A stretch of DNA of 64,000 nt from Stutzerimonas stutzeri (GTDB lineage Bacteria; Pseudomonadota; Gammaproteobacteria; Pseudomonadales; Pseudomonadaceae): the NCBI RefSeq assembly GCF_000935215.1, contig NZ_JXXD01000011.1:43425-107424 (forward strand), given 5' to 3'. The translations under genes were made by a program, and so were the position numbers. Positions 25,682 through 40,735 of the stretch are shown here, in pieces; positions within the stretch are counted from its first letter, which is position 1; each line of letters begins with the position of its first letter. Under the pieces are notes generated by a model. It did not search any database. It was not told the origin of the DNA and saw only the letters and a list, made by a program, of their open reading frames with translations.

Positions 25682-27484
25682 ATGACCGAGACCCTGCTCT
25701 GCCCGCGTAACCTGGCATTCGAACTCTACGAAGTGCTGGACGCCGAGGCGCTGACCCGCCGCGAGCACTTCGCCGATCACAGCCGCGAAACCTTCGACGC
25801 CGCCATCGGCACCGCGCGCACCATCGCCGAGAAATACTTCGCACCGCACAACCGCAAGTCCGACGAGCACGAGCCGCAGTACGTCAACGGCGAAGCGGTG
25901 CTGATTCCCGAGGTCAAGCCGGCCGTGGACGCCTTCATCGAGGCGGGCTTTCACAACGCGCAGCGCAGATTCGACGACGGAGGCATGCAGCTGCCGAACC
26001 TGCTGTCGCGGGCCTGCTTCGCGCATTTCCAGTCGGCCAACATCGCCACCAGCTCCTATCCAATGCTGAGCATGGGCGCCTCGCACCTGATCGAGGCCTT
26101 CGGCTCCGACGAGCAGAAGCAGCGCTTCCTGCAGCCGATGCTCGAGGGCCGCTTCTTCGGCACCATGGCGCTCACCGAGCCGCATGCCGGCTCGTCGCTG
26201 TCGGACATCCGCACCCGCGCCGAACCGGCCGGTGACGGCAGCTATCGCCTCAAGGGCAACAAGATCTTCATTTCCGGCGGCGACCACCCGCTGTCGGAAA
26301 ACATCGTGCACATGGTGCTGGCCAAGCTGCCGGACGCGCCGCCCGGGGTGAAGGGTATCAGCCTGTTCATCGTGCCGAAGTTCCTGGTCAACGACGACGG
26401 CTCGCTGGGCGAGCGCAACGACGTGCTGCTGGCCGGCTTGTTCCACAAGATGGGTTGGCGCGGCACCACCAGCACGGCGCTGAACTTCGGCGACAACGGC
26501 AATTGCGTCGGCTATCTGGTAGGCGAGCCGCACAAGGGCCTGGCCTACATGTTCCAGATGATGAACGAGGCGCGCATCGGCGTCGGCATGGGCGCGATCA
26601 TGCTCGGCTACGCCGGCTACCTCTACTCGCTGAACTACGCCCGCGAGCGTCCGCAGGGTCGCCTGCCGGACGGCAAGGACCCGGCCTCGAGCCAGGTGCC
26701 GATCATCGAGCACACCGACGTCAAGCGCATGCTGCTGATGCAGAAGGCCTATGTCGAAGGCGCCTTCGATCTCGGCCTGTACTCGGCACGCCTGGTGGAC
26801 GACGAGCACACCGCCGAGAGCGACGAGGAGCGGCGCAACGCTGGCGAGCTGCTCGACCTGCTGACGCCGATCGTCAAATCCTGGCCGTCGGAGTATTGCC
26901 TGAAGGCCAACGAACTGGCCATCCAGATTCTCGGCGGTCATGGCTACACCCGCGAATATCCGGTGGAGCAGTACTACCGCGACAACCGACTCAACCCGAT
27001 CCACGAAGGCACCCACGGCATCCAGTCGCTGGACCTGCTCGGCCGCAAGCTGATGCAGAACAAGGGTGCCGGCCTGCGCCAGCTGCTCGGGTTGATCCAG
27101 GCCAGCTGCGCACGCGCCGCCGAGTACGACTCGCTGACCGCACTGCGCCAGCCGCTGGAGCAGCACATCGCCCGCCTGACCAGCGTGACCCAGGCGCTGC
27201 TCGGCGATCTGGCAGCCGGCAAGGTCAACCAGGCGCTGGCCAACTCGGCGCTGTACCTGAAGGTGTTCGGCCATGCAGTGATCGGCTGGCGCTGGCTGGA
27301 GCAGGCACTGCGCGCCGAACGCGGACTGGCCGAAGGCAACTCGGCGGATGCTGACTTCTACCGTGGCAAGCTGCAGGCCGCGCGCTACTTTCTGACCTGG
27401 GAAGTGCCGGCTTGCGCGCACGAGCTGGCCGTCCTCGAAGCACGCGACGACACCTGCCTGACGATGCAGGACGCCTGGTTCTAG
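25682..27484 (+). CDS. Acyl-CoA dehydrogenase, long C-terminal-domain type (PA5020-like)
   Basis: 600 residues; third member of the ~600-residue acyl-CoA dehydrogenase family in the window. FAD-site motifs ALTEPHAGSSLSD and FISGGDHP, GGHGYTREY and the catalytic glutamate in IHEGTHGIQ (about 440). ATG 25682 has GGAGG 6 nt upstream; the TTG at 25676 is inside the spacing. Position before nhaP2-mscK-selO matches PA5020 of P. aeruginosa. The variant IHEGT in place of IYEGT distinguishes it from the other two, and its substrate could include methylmercaptopropionyl-CoA-like compounds; not resolvable here. Confidence 0.9.
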   Translation: MTETLLCPRNLAFELYEVLDAEALTRREHFADHSRETFDAAIGTARTIAEKYFAPHNRKSDEHEPQYVNGEAVLIPEVKPAVDAFIEAGFHNAQRRFDDGGMQLPNLLSRACFAHFQSANIATSSYPMLSMGASHLIEAFGSDEQKQRFLQPMLEGRFFGTMALTEPHAGSSLSDIRTRAEPAGDGSYRLKGNKIFISGGDHPLSENIVHMVLAKLPDAPPGVKGISLFIVPKFLVNDDGSLGERNDVLLAGLFHKMGWRGTTSTALNFGDNGNCVGYLVGEPHKGLAYMFQMMNEARIGVGMGAIMLGYAGYLYSLNYARERPQGRLPDGKDPASSQVPIIEHTDVKRMLLMQKAYVEGAFDLGLYSARLVDDEHTAESDEERRNAGELLDLLTPIVKSWPSEYCLKANELAIQILGGHGYTREYPVEQYYRDNRLNPIHEGTHGIQSLDLLGRKLMQNKGAGLRQLLGLIQASCARAAEYDSLTALRQPLEQHIARLTSVTQALLGDLAAGKVNQALANSALYLKVFGHAVIGWRWLEQALRAERGLAEGNSADADFYRGKLQAARYFLTWEVPACAHELAVLEARDDTCLTMQDAWF

Positions 27485-27508
27485 AGCGTGCCGCACATGC
27501 TGTAACAG

Positions 27509-27535
27509 CGCCCCGCTCCTGCGGGGCGTTTTTTT
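27509..27535 (+). terminator. Rho-independent terminator after the PA5020-like gene
   Basis: CGCCCCGC (27509-27516), TCCT loop, GCGGGGCG (27521-27528), then seven T. It is 25 bp after the stop codon. A palindrome TTGACA-GGC-TGTCAA (27534-27548) and an extended -10-like TAGAAT (27559-27564) follow, a possible promoter for the antiporter gene. Confidence 0.95.
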
Positions 27536-27619
27536 GACAGGCTGTCAAATCATCAGGTTAGAATCGCTGGCATATCCCGTGCATGGGCACGCGGCAGCTA
27601 TCTCTAACGGAGACTTCAT

Positions 27620-29365
27620 TTGGACGTCGGCAACATCAACCACCTGTTCTTTATCGGTGCCTTGTTGGTGGCGGCGAGCATCCTGATGAGTTCCCTTTCG
27701 GCGCGTCTCGGCGTGCCGATCCTGGTGATTTTCCTCGGCGTCGGCATGCTTGCCGGGGTCGATGGCGTAGGCGGTATCGTCTTCGAGGACTATCAGCTGG
27801 CCTTCGTCATCAGCAACCTGGCGCTGGCGGTGATTCTCCTCGACGGTGGCATGCGTACCCGTACCGCAACCTTCCGCGTGGCCCTGAAACCGGCGTTCTC
27901 GCTGGCGACCCTGGGCGTGGCGATCACCTCCGGCCTGACCGGCCTGGCCGCCGCCTGGTTATTCGAGCTGCCCTTGCTGCAGGGCCTGCTGATCGGCGCG
28001 ATCGTCGGCTCCACCGACGCCGCCGTGGTGTTCAACCTGCTCAACGGCAAGGGGCTGAACGAGCGGGTCGGCTCGACGCTGGAGATCGAGTCGGGCAGCA
28101 ACGACCCCATGGCCATGTTCCTGACCGTGGCGCTGATCGACATGCTGCTGGCCGGCCAGACCGGCTTCAGCTGGGACTTCCTGCTCAAGCTGGTCCAGCA
28201 GTTCGGCATCGGTACGCTGCTCGGCCTGGCCGGTGGCTGGTTGCTGCTGCAACTGATCAACCGTCTTTCGGTAGCCGACGGGCTCTATCCGCTACTGGCG
28301 GTGGCCGGCGGCCTGATGATCTTCGCCCTGTCCAGCGCGGTCGGCGGCAGCGGCATCCTGGCGATCTACGTCTGCGGCCTGCTGCTGGGCAACCGGCCGA
28401 TCCGCAACCGGCATGGCATCCTGCACATGTTCGACGGCCTGGCCTGGCTCAGCCAGATCGGCATGTTCCTCGTGCTCGGCCTGCTGCTCACGCCCAGCGA
28501 TCTGTTGCCGATCGCCGTGCCGGCATTGGCGCTGTCGCTGTGGATGATCCTTTGCGCCCGCCCGCTCGCGGTGTTCGTCAGCCTGCTGCCGTTTCGCAGC
28601 TTCCATCTGCGCGAGCGGCTGTTCATATCCTGGATCGGCCTGCGCGGCGCCGTGCCGGTGATCCTGGCGGTGTTTCCGCTGATGGCCGGACTGGAAAATG
28701 CCCAGCTGTTCTTCAACGTGGCGTTCTTCATCGTCCTGGTGTCCCTGCTGCTGCAGGGCTCGACGCTGGCGTGGGCGGCGAAAAAGGCCAAGGTCGAGGT
28801 TCCGCCCTCGCCACTGCCGATCTCGCGTACCGGCCTGCAGGTCCATACCACCAGCCAGTGGGAGCTGTTCATCTACCGCTTGAGCGCCTCCAAATGGTGC
28901 GTCGGCGCCGCCCTGCGCGAACTGAAGATGCCGCCGGGCACCCGCATCGCTGCGCTGTTTCGTGGTACCGAGCTGCTGCACCCGTCCGGCAGCACGCGGC
29001 TGCAGGTCGGCGACATCCTCTGCGTGATCGGCCATGAAGAAGACCTGCCGGCGCTCGGCAAGCTGTTCAGCCAGGCGCCCAAGCGCGGCCAGGACCTGCG
29101 CTTCTTCGGCGACTTCATCCTCGAAGCCGACGCCCAGCTCAGCGCCATCGCCGCGCTCTACGGCCTCAAGCTCGGCGAGGTGGATGGCGAGCAGACCATC
29201 GGCTCCTTCATGGCCGAGGAGGTCGGTGGTCGCCCGGTGGTGGGTGATCAGGTCGAATGGAACGGCCTGACCTGGACCGTGGCGGCCATGGAAGCTGGCG
29301 AAGTGCGCAAGGTCGGCCTGAAGTTTCCCGAAGGTGACAAGCCCGGCCCGCAACTGATGTTCTGA
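27620..29365 (+). CDS. nhaP2: K+/H+ antiporter NhaP2/CvrA family (CPA1) with RCK_C domain
   Basis: 581 residues. About 12 membrane segments (residues 1-390) carry [12 protein letters not shown] and the ion-site ESGSNDPMA, as in E. coli CvrA. A cytosolic RCK_C/TrkA-C region (about 405-490) and a CorC/HlyC-like end (about 500-580) follow. It exchanges K+ (or Na+) for H+ across the inner membrane and affects volume and pH control. The start codon is TTG at 27620, with ACGGAG 8 nt upstream; the homologous N-terminus (MDxxxI) supports it. Confidence 0.93.
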   Translation: MDVGNINHLFFIGALLVAASILMSSLSARLGVPILVIFLGVGMLAGVDGVGGIVFEDYQLAFVISNLALAVILLDGGMRTRTATFRVALKPAFSLATLGVAITSGLTGLAAAWLFELPLLQGLLIGAIVGSTDAAVVFNLLNGKGLNERVGSTLEIESGSNDPMAMFLTVALIDMLLAGQTGFSWDFLLKLVQQFGIGTLLGLAGGWLLLQLINRLSVADGLYPLLAVAGGLMIFALSSAVGGSGILAIYVCGLLLGNRPIRNRHGILHMFDGLAWLSQIGMFLVLGLLLTPSDLLPIAVPALALSLWMILCARPLAVFVSLLPFRSFHLRERLFISWIGLRGAVPVILAVFPLMAGLENAQLFFNVAFFIVLVSLLLQGSTLAWAAKKAKVEVPPSPLPISRTGLQVHTTSQWELFIYRLSASKWCVGAALRELKMPPGTRIAALFRGTELLHPSGSTRLQVGDILCVIGHEEDLPALGKLFSQAPKRGQDLRFFGDFILEADAQLSAIAALYGLKLGEVDGEQTIGSFMAEEVGGRPVVGDQVEWNGLTWTVAAMEAGEVRKVGLKFPEGDKPGPQLMF

Positions 29366-29493
29366 TGCCAGTACAGCCGCCGGCTGACGCGGCCTCACCG
29401 CTCATCTGCCGGTCGACTGTCGGGTACTCGCGCTGGGCCGGCACAGTCCGTAGACTTCCGCTCTTTCCGGTCATCCGCTACGTCACTGCCCTC

Positions 29494-34338
<4,845 letters not shown>

Positions 34339-34447
34339 GGCGGAAAATCAATATCGCGCCGGGGCCGGCGCTGATGGATAAGGCACCTTCTCCGCTGGGG
34401 CGGAGATACGCTCTTGCGGCCCTACAGCCCAGCGAGCGTACCGGCAG

Positions 34448-35638
34448 CTACTCGCCCAGCGGCAGCAGCACGCGGAACAGCGAGCCCTGGCCTTCCTCGC
34501 TCTGCACCTGAATGCGCCCGTTGTGCGCACGGACGATCTGGTCGGCGATGAACAGACCCAGTCCCAGGCCGGCGCTGCTTTCACTGCCTTCGGCACGTTC
34601 GAACTGGCAGAAGATGCGCTCCAGACTCTGCGGGCTGATGCCGATGCCGTGGTCGCGCACCTCGATGCAGGCACCGTCTGCACACGACACGACACTGACG
34701 TGCACCGGCTTGCCAGCCCCGTAGCGCATGGCATTTGTCAGCAGGTTGGCCAGTACCTGTTCGATACGGAAGGCGTCCCAAACACCGATAATCGGCTCAT
34801 TTCGCTCCAGCCGCAGCTCGCAGCCACAGGCTTCCATCTGCGCCGCAAAGCTCTCCACGACGTTGCCCACCAGCTGCGCGAGGTCGGTGCGGCTCGGGCG
34901 GATCGATAACTTGCCGGTACGGATGCGCGAGACATCGAGCATGTCGTCGATCAGGCGGATCAGGCTCTGAATCTGCCGCTCGTCCTTGTCCACCATGTTG
35001 CGCAGGCGCTCTTCACTGAAGGCCTCGAGATTGTTGCGACTGAGCTGCAGCTTGCGCAGCTGCACCTCGAGAATCAGGGTGTTGAGCGGCGTTTTCAGCT
35101 CGTGGGAGACGATCGACATGAAGTCATCGCGCATGCGCACGGCGCCCTCCAGCTCGGCCTGGGTGCTGCGCAGTTCGTCGAGCAGCACTTCCTGCTCACG
35201 ACGGCTCCGTTCCAGGGCCTCCAGCTGGCGCGCCAGGCGCTTGCGCCCGCGATAAAGATCGACGAACACACTGACCTTGCTGCGCACCGCGTGGGCATCC
35301 AGCGGCTTCTGCATGAAATCCACCGCGCCGCTCTCGTAACCCTTAAAGGCATAGTTGAGCTCACGGCCGGCGGCGCTGACGAATACGATAGGGATCTGCT
35401 TGGTGCGTTCGGTGCCGCGCATCAGCTCGGCCAGCTGGAAGCCATCCATGCCCGGCATCTGCACGTCGAGGATTGCCAGCGCGAACTCGTGCCGCAGCAA
35501 CAGCTCCAGCGCCTGCTCGGCCGATTCGGCCTGATGAACCCGTATGCCGGGCGCCTGCAACAGCGCATCCAGAGCCAGCAGGTTCTCCGGCAGGTCATCG
35601 ACGATCAGCAGATTCACCTCGTCGGTACGGTCGGGCAT
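34448..35638 (-). CDS. Receiver-histidine kinase hybrid, last gene of chemotaxis-like operon
   Basis: 396 residues. An N-terminal receiver (about 8-125: phosphoacceptor Asp in AILDVQMPGMDG, conserved Lys in FMQKPLD), a coiled linker, HisKA with the phospho-His in IVSHELKTPLN (about 180) and an HATPase with the N box LLTNAMRYGAG and G boxes DHGIGIS and GLGLGLFIAD. There is no membrane segment, so it is a soluble kinase that may receive phosphate from the large hybrid kinase upstream in the operon. ATG 35638 has GGAG nearby and follows cheB by 2 bp. It lacks a second receiver, so its output is unidentified. Confidence 0.92.
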   Translation of the reverse strand: MPDRTDEVNLLIVDDLPENLLALDALLQAPGIRVHQAESAEQALELLLRHEFALAILDVQMPGMDGFQLAELMRGTERTKQIPIVFVSAAGRELNYAFKGYESGAVDFMQKPLDAHAVRSKVSVFVDLYRGRKRLARQLEALERSRREQEVLLDELRSTQAELEGAVRMRDDFMSIVSHELKTPLNTLILEVQLRKLQLSRNNLEAFSEERLRNMVDKDERQIQSLIRLIDDMLDVSRIRTGKLSIRPSRTDLAQLVGNVVESFAAQMEACGCELRLERNEPIIGVWDAFRIEQVLANLLTNAMRYGAGKPVHVSVVSCADGACIEVRDHGIGISPQSLERIFCQFERAEGSESSAGLGLGLFIADQIVRAHNGRIQVQSEEGQGSLFRVLLPLGE

Positions 35639-35640
35639 GG

Positions 35641-36243
35641 TCACTCCAGTTCTCGCAACAATCGGTGAATGTCGCGTAGGGGCAAGATGTAATCCGGCGC
35701 GAAGCGCCGCAGAGCGGCGCGAGGCATGGTTGGTACGGCCGCTTCGACGGGGTCCTGAATCACGGTCAACCCGCCGCCGCGGTGAATCGCCTCGAGGCCG
35801 GCGGCGCCATCCTCGTTGGCGCCGGTCAGCAGGAAACCCGCAACCTGCGGTCCCCAGGCATCGGCCGCCGATTCGAACAGCACGTCGATCGACGGACGGG
35901 AAAAATGCACCGCATCGTCCTGGCTCAGGGACAGGCTGCGGTCGCTCTCGACCAGCAGGTGGTAGCCGGGTGCGGCAAAGTACAGCATTCCGCAGCGTAA
36001 CTGGTCCTTGTCGTCGGCTTCCTTGACCAGCAGCCGGGTTCTGCGTCCGAATATCTCGGCCAGATGCGTCGGGCCATTGGCCGGCACGTGCTGGACCACC
36101 AGGATCGGCAAGCGGAAACCGCTCGGCAGGCCTTCGAGCACTATCCCCAGTGCTTCGAGTCCACCTGCCGAGGCGCCGATCACCACGGCCTCTATCGGCG
36201 GCTGGCGGCGGATCTGCAGAATCGCCTGCGCGGAGCTGCTCAT
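35641..36243 (-). CDS. cheB: CheB-type protein-glutamate methylesterase, no receiver domain
   Basis: 200 residues. The catalytic triad Ser in IGASAGG (about 24), His in VVQHVP (about 50) and Asp in TGANEDGA (about 143) is all present. Canonical CheB has an N-terminal receiver; here only the esterase domain is present, so control must come from another protein such as the receiver-bearing kinases of the operon. The start overlaps cheR by 4 bp (ATGA). No chemoreceptor gene is in the window, so the substrate is unknown. Confidence 0.93.
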   Translation of the reverse strand: MSSSAQAILQIRRQPPIEAVVIGASAGGLEALGIVLEGLPSGFRLPILVVQHVPANGPTHLAEIFGRRTRLLVKEADDKDQLRCGMLYFAAPGYHLLVESDRSLSLSQDDAVHFSRPSIDVLFESAADAWGPQVAGFLLTGANEDGAAGLEAIHRGGGLTVIQDPVEAAVPTMPRAALRRFAPDYILPLRDIHRLLRELE

Positions 36244-37058
36244 GACTTGCGGAAGATCCTTTCCGATTTGTTGAACGGCTCGTAGTAACCGGCGTAGCCG
36301 GAGAACTCGACCGTTTCCTTGCTCCCCAGACCAAGAAATCCGCGGTGGCAGAGCGATTCGTGGAACAGACCGAAGGCGCGGTCCTGCAGCGGCTTGTTGA
36401 AATAGATCAGCACGTTGCGGCAGGAGATCAAATGCGTTTCGGAAAATACGCTATCGGTGGCCAGGCTATGGTCGGCAAACGTAACCGTTTCTTTCAGCGA
36501 TTTGTCCATGATCGCCGAGTCGTACGCGGCGGTGTAATAGTCGGAAAAACTGCGCGTGCCGCCGGCCTGTTGGTAGTTCGCCGTGTACTGGCGCAGGTGG
36601 TCGATGGCGAAGATACCCTGGCGCGCCTGCTCCAGCGAACGCGGGTTGATGTCGGTGGCGTAGATGATCGAGCGCTCGAGCAGCCCCTCTTCCTTGAGCA
36701 GGATGGCCATCGAGTAGACCTCTTCGCCGGTGCTGCAGCCGGCAATCCAGATCTTCAGCGACGGATAGGTGCGCAGCACTGGCACCACCTGTTCCCGCAG
36801 CGCGCGGAAATAGCCGGGATCGCGGAACATCTCGCTGACCGGGATGGTGAGGTACTGCAGCAGGTCCATGAAGGCCTGCGGGTCATAGAGGATCTTGCGC
36901 TGCAAGGCCGAGATGCTCTCGCATTGCAACTGCTTCAACGCCAGCAATACCCGGCGCTTGAGCGAAGCTCCGGAGTAGTCACGGAAGTCATAGCTGTACT
37001 TGAGGTAGATCGCCTCGATCAGCAGCTTGAGTTCGATCTCGACGTTACGGTCGCCCAT
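36240..37058 (-). CDS. cheR: CheR-type protein-glutamate O-methyltransferase
   Basis: 272 residues. An N-terminal helical domain and a SAM-dependent domain: IWIAGCSTGEEVYSMAI (about 107-123) is the CheR motif I; ATDINPRSLEQA (about 138) and CRNVLIYF (about 215) complete the set. It would methylate glutamates on a receptor-like protein. The ATG lies 2 nt beyond the stop of the upstream kinase. With the CheB it forms an adaptation pair in a sensory operon that lacks CheA, CheW and a receptor. Confidence 0.93.
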   Translation of the reverse strand: MGDRNVEIELKLLIEAIYLKYSYDFRDYSGASLKRRVLLALKQLQCESISALQRKILYDPQAFMDLLQYLTIPVSEMFRDPGYFRALREQVVPVLRTYPSLKIWIAGCSTGEEVYSMAILLKEEGLLERSIIYATDINPRSLEQARQGIFAIDHLRQYTANYQQAGGTRSFSDYYTAAYDSAIMDKSLKETVTFADHSLATDSVFSETHLISCRNVLIYFNKPLQDRAFGLFHESLCHRGFLGLGSKETVEFSGYAGYYEPFNKSERIFRKS

Positions 37059-37059
37059 T

Positions 37060-40000
37060 TCACAGCAGCTCCACTTTCGGCAGCCAGACGCGGATCAGCG
37101 AAAACAGCCGGTCGAGGTCGATGGGTTTGGCCAGGTAATCATTGGCGCCCGAACGCAGGCAGCGGTCCTGATCATCCTTCATCGCCTTGGCGGTCACCGC
37201 GATGATCGGCAGCTTGGCGAAGCGGGCATCCTTGCGGATTTCCTGCATGGCGGTGAAGCCATCCATCTCCGGCATCATGATGTCCATCAGCACCAGGTCG
37301 ATGCCGGCATCGTGCTGCAGCTTGTCGATGGCCTCCAGGCCGTTGCGGGCGATCTCCACCAGCGCGCCCTTCTGCTCCAGCGCGCTGGTCAGGGCGAAGA
37401 CGTTGCGCACGTCGTCGTCCACCACCAGGATCTTGCGGCCCTCGAAGGCCTTCTCGCGGCTGCGCGCGCTTTTCAGCATCTTCTGCCGCTCCGGCGGCAT
37501 GTCCGACTCGACCTTGTGCAGAAACAGCGTCACCTCATCGAGCAGGCGCTCCGGCGAGCGCGCGCCCTTGATGATGATCGAGCGCGAGTACTTGAGCAGC
37601 GCCGCCTCCTCGTCGCGGGTCAGGTTGCGCCCGGTGTAGACGATCACCGGCGGGAAGGAGCAGATGTCCTCCTTGGCCATACGCTCGAGCAGTTCGCTGC
37701 CGTCCATGTCCGGCAGCTTGAGGTCGATGATCATGCAATCGAACACCGTGTCGCGCAGCAGTTCGAGCGCCTGGGCACCGAACTCGACGGCGGTGATCTC
37801 GATGTCCACGTCCTCGATCAGCCGCGACATGCTCTCGCGCTGCAGGGCGTCGTCCTCCACCAGCAGGATGCGCTTGACCTTCTGGGCCAGCTTGGCTTCC
37901 AGTCGACCGAACACGTCCTTCAGCTCCTCGCGGGTGGTGGGTTTCATCGCGTAGCCCACCGCGCCCATCTGCAGCGCAGCTTCCTTGCGATCCTCCACCG
38001 AGACCACGTGCACCGGAATATGGCGGGTCGCCGGGTTTTCCTTGAGGCGCTCGAGCACGGTCAGGCCGGAATGGTCCGGCAGGCGCATGTCGAGCAGGAT
38101 GGCATCGGGCTTGTACTGCACCGCGGTGTCGAAGCCGTCGTCGGCGTTCTGCGACAGCAGGCAGCTGTACTCGAGTTCGTGGGCCAGGTCACGGAGGATG
38201 CGCGCGAACTGCGGCTCGTCCTCGATCACCAGCACGCAGCGCTCCTTGAACGGGAATCTGTCGCGGTCATCGGCCAGGCGCTCCTGCGGCACCGGCGCGG
38301 CACGATTGAGCAGCGCCTGCTCGTCGTGACGCGCCGGTGCTTTGCTCGCCGCCGGCATCGGTACGCTGCTCGGCTCCGGCTGGCGGCTCGGTTGCGCCAC
38401 GTCCGGCTCGGCGACGAGCGCTTCGCTGTAGGTCTGCGGCACGACCAGGGTAAAGGTGCTACCGGCGCCCGGCTGGCTCTGTACCTCGATCTCTCCGCCG
38501 AGCAGATTGGCCAGCTCGCGGGAGATCGACAGCCCCAGGCCGGTGCCGCCGTAACGGCGATTGGTGGTGCCGTCGGCCTGGCGGAACGCCTCGAAGATCG
38601 CCGCCTGCTGCTCCTCGGCGATGCCGATGCCGGTGTCGCGTACGGCGAAGGCCAGCAGGTCACCACCGCGCGGTTCGACGTGCAGCGTCACCGAACCTTT
38701 CTCGGTGAACTTGAAGGCGTTGGCCAGCAGGTTCTTGAGAATCTGCTCCAGGCGCTGGCGATCGCTGAACAGGCTGGCCGGCAGGTCGTCCGCCAGTTCC
38801 ACGCTGAACTGCAGGGATTTCTCCATGGCCAGCGGCAGGAACAGATTCTTCATGCCGTCGACCAGGCGGGTGAGGATGGTCAGTTCGGGATGCACCTCGA
38901 GCTTGCCGGCTTCCACCTTGGAGATGTCGAGGATGTCGTTGATCAGCGTGAGCAGGTCGTTGCCCGCCGAATAGATGGAACGGGCGAACTGCACCTGATC
39001 GTCGCTGAGGTTGCCCTCGGGGTTGTCGGCCAGCAGCTTGGCCAGGATCAGCGAGCTGTTCAGTGGCGTGCGCAGCTCGTGGGACATGTTGGCGAGGAAT
39101 TCGGACTTGTAGCGGCTGGCACGCTGCAACTCGTCGGCGCGCTGTTCGAGCATCAGCTGCACCTCGTTCAGACGCTGATTCTTCTCGTCCATCTGGTCGC
39201 GCTGGCGGGCCAGTTCCTCGGTCTGCTCGGCCAACTGCTCGTTGGTCTGCTCCAGCTCGGCCTGCTGCTCTTCCATGTGCGCCTGGGATTCGCGCAGGGC
39301 GTTGGACTGTTCTTCCAATTCCTCGTTGGCGGCGCGCAGTTCTTCCTGCTGCACCTGTAGCTCCTCGTTGAGCTGCTGGGTCTCGGCCAGCACCTTCTGC
39401 AGGCGCTGGCGATAGCGCGCCGCCTCGATGGCCGAGCCGATGCTGGGCACGATGCGCCGCAAGAGCTCGCTGTCCTGCTCGCGCAGCGGTCGCAGGAAGC
39501 CCAGCTCGATCACGCCATTGAGCAGGCCACTGTCTTCCACCGGCACGATGAGCACCGAACGCGGCTGGGTGCCGCCCAGCGCCGAGGTCACCTTGAGGTA
39601 ATCCGCCGGCAGGTCCTCGACCGCCATCACCCGGCGCTCCAGCGCGGCCTGGCCGACCAGTCCGGAGCCGACTTCCAGGGTCCGCGCGCTCTGCAGATGC
39701 TCCGGGTCGTAGGCATACTCGGCGACGCGCTGCAGCTTGCCGTCCTGCACCACGTAGAGCGCGCCGACGGCTGCATCGATGTATCGGGCAAGGAAATTAA
39801 GCACCCCCTGACCGAGAGCCGGCAGCGCCAGCTCGCCGATGATGGAGTCGCTGAGCTGGGTCTGCCCGGTGCGGTACCAGGCCTGTTGCTCCAGCGCCTC
39901 GGCATGGGACTGCTGGCGCTGCAGCGACGCCGAGTAGCTTTCCGACAGCGAGGTCAAATCGCGGCGGCCAAGGTAGACCAGCAGGCCGCTGAAGATCAGG

Positions 40001-40581
40001 CTGAACAGCAGGAACCCTCCGATCAGCGCGGTGGTGATGACCTCCGAGACATCGGTACGCTCGCTGCGCAGCTGGCGTTCGCGGGCGATGAAATCGTTGA
40101 GCAGCCGGCGCTGATCCTCCTTCAACTCGAGCCCACGTTTGCTCTGCACGTCCTCGATGACCGAAAGCCCCTGACCGCGCTGGCCGATCAGGTCCTCGGC
40201 AAAGGCCAGCCATTGGCTGTGCAGCATCGCGACGCGTTCGACGCGTTCGAGCTGCTCGGCATCTTCCGCCGAGTACTTGCGCATCAGTTCCAACTGCTCC
40301 TCGAACAACGGCCGCTCGCGCTCGTAGGGCTCGAGGAACCGCTCCTGGCCGGCGATCAGATAGCCACGCATCGAGGATTCGATGTCGTTGAGCATCTTCT
40401 GCGCCTCGTGCGCATAGGCGACGCCTTGAACCGAGCGCTCGACCCATTGGCCCACGCTCAGCAGGTAATAGACGATGGCGCTGAAGAAGAAGGCGCTGAG
40501 AAAACCGAACCCCAGGGGCACCGCCACGTTGCGGTTGAGGATCCGCCTGAAATTGTTCTGGTCGATGAAGGACTCGCTCAT
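37060..40581 (-). CDS. Hybrid histidine kinase with CHASE3, GAF and three receiver domains
   Basis: 1173 residues. Two membrane segments (about 18-42 and 185-205) enclose a CHASE3-like periplasmic region; then GAF (about 245-390), a strong coiled coil (about 395-495), HisKA with MSHELRTPLN (about 510), HATPase (GIGIAEEQ; GGTGLGLSI), and three consecutive receivers with Asp in LLDMRLPDHSG, MIIDLKLPDMDG and LMDIMMPEMDG. First gene of the operon with cheR, cheB and the receiver-kinase. ATG 40581 has AGGAAA; the longer frame to 40635 lacks a site. The coiled coil and GAF suggest a soluble ligand or redox input besides the periplasmic one. No DNA-binding output is encoded nearby. Confidence 0.93.
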   Translation of the reverse strand: MSESFIDQNNFRRILNRNVAVPLGFGFLSAFFFSAIVYYLLSVGQWVERSVQGVAYAHEAQKMLNDIESSMRGYLIAGQERFLEPYERERPLFEEQLELMRKYSAEDAEQLERVERVAMLHSQWLAFAEDLIGQRGQGLSVIEDVQSKRGLELKEDQRRLLNDFIARERQLRSERTDVSEVITTALIGGFLLFSLIFSGLLVYLGRRDLTSLSESYSASLQRQQSHAEALEQQAWYRTGQTQLSDSIIGELALPALGQGVLNFLARYIDAAVGALYVVQDGKLQRVAEYAYDPEHLQSARTLEVGSGLVGQAALERRVMAVEDLPADYLKVTSALGGTQPRSVLIVPVEDSGLLNGVIELGFLRPLREQDSELLRRIVPSIGSAIEAARYRQRLQKVLAETQQLNEELQVQQEELRAANEELEEQSNALRESQAHMEEQQAELEQTNEQLAEQTEELARQRDQMDEKNQRLNEVQLMLEQRADELQRASRYKSEFLANMSHELRTPLNSSLILAKLLADNPEGNLSDDQVQFARSIYSAGNDLLTLINDILDISKVEAGKLEVHPELTILTRLVDGMKNLFLPLAMEKSLQFSVELADDLPASLFSDRQRLEQILKNLLANAFKFTEKGSVTLHVEPRGGDLLAFAVRDTGIGIAEEQQAAIFEAFRQADGTTNRRYGGTGLGLSISRELANLLGGEIEVQSQPGAGSTFTLVVPQTYSEALVAEPDVAQPSRQPEPSSVPMPAASKAPARHDEQALLNRAAPVPQERLADDRDRFPFKERCVLVIEDEPQFARILRDLAHELEYSCLLSQNADDGFDTAVQYKPDAILLDMRLPDHSGLTVLERLKENPATRHIPVHVVSVEDRKEAALQMGAVGYAMKPTTREELKDVFGRLEAKLAQKVKRILLVEDDALQRESMSRLIEDVDIEITAVEFGAQALELLRDTVFDCMIIDLKLPDMDGSELLERMAKEDICSFPPVIVYTGRNLTRDEEAALLKYSRSIIIKGARSPERLLDEVTLFLHKVESDMPPERQKMLKSARSREKAFEGRKILVVDDDVRNVFALTSALEQKGALVEIARNGLEAIDKLQHDAGIDLVLMDIMMPEMDGFTAMQEIRKDARFAKLPIIAVTAKAMKDDQDRCLRSGANDYLAKPIDLDRLFSLIRVWLPKVELL

Positions 40582-40735
40582 CTGGTTTCCTTTCCGTATA
40601 CCTGGCGCGGGCGGCTGAACGCAGGCGTCACCCACGGGCGATCGCGCTCGGTTAGCGGCGTTTTCTTGAGTGTTTCGCGCGTGATTGGTTCCGTAGCGCA
40701 GGAAGCGCGACTCTACACGGCCAGGGGAAGGAGTT

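Noticed and set aside
25649..27496. A 615-codon minus-strand frame
   Set aside because: Antisense to the PA5020-like gene, which has clear catalytic motifs and a ribosome site.
34356..34371. GCGCC-rich hairpin between convergent selO and the receiver-kinase
   Set aside because: Only a short stem and no T run; not enough for a terminator call.
37027..39360. A 777-codon plus-strand frame
   Set aside because: Antisense to the hybrid kinase; no recognisable domain in the product.
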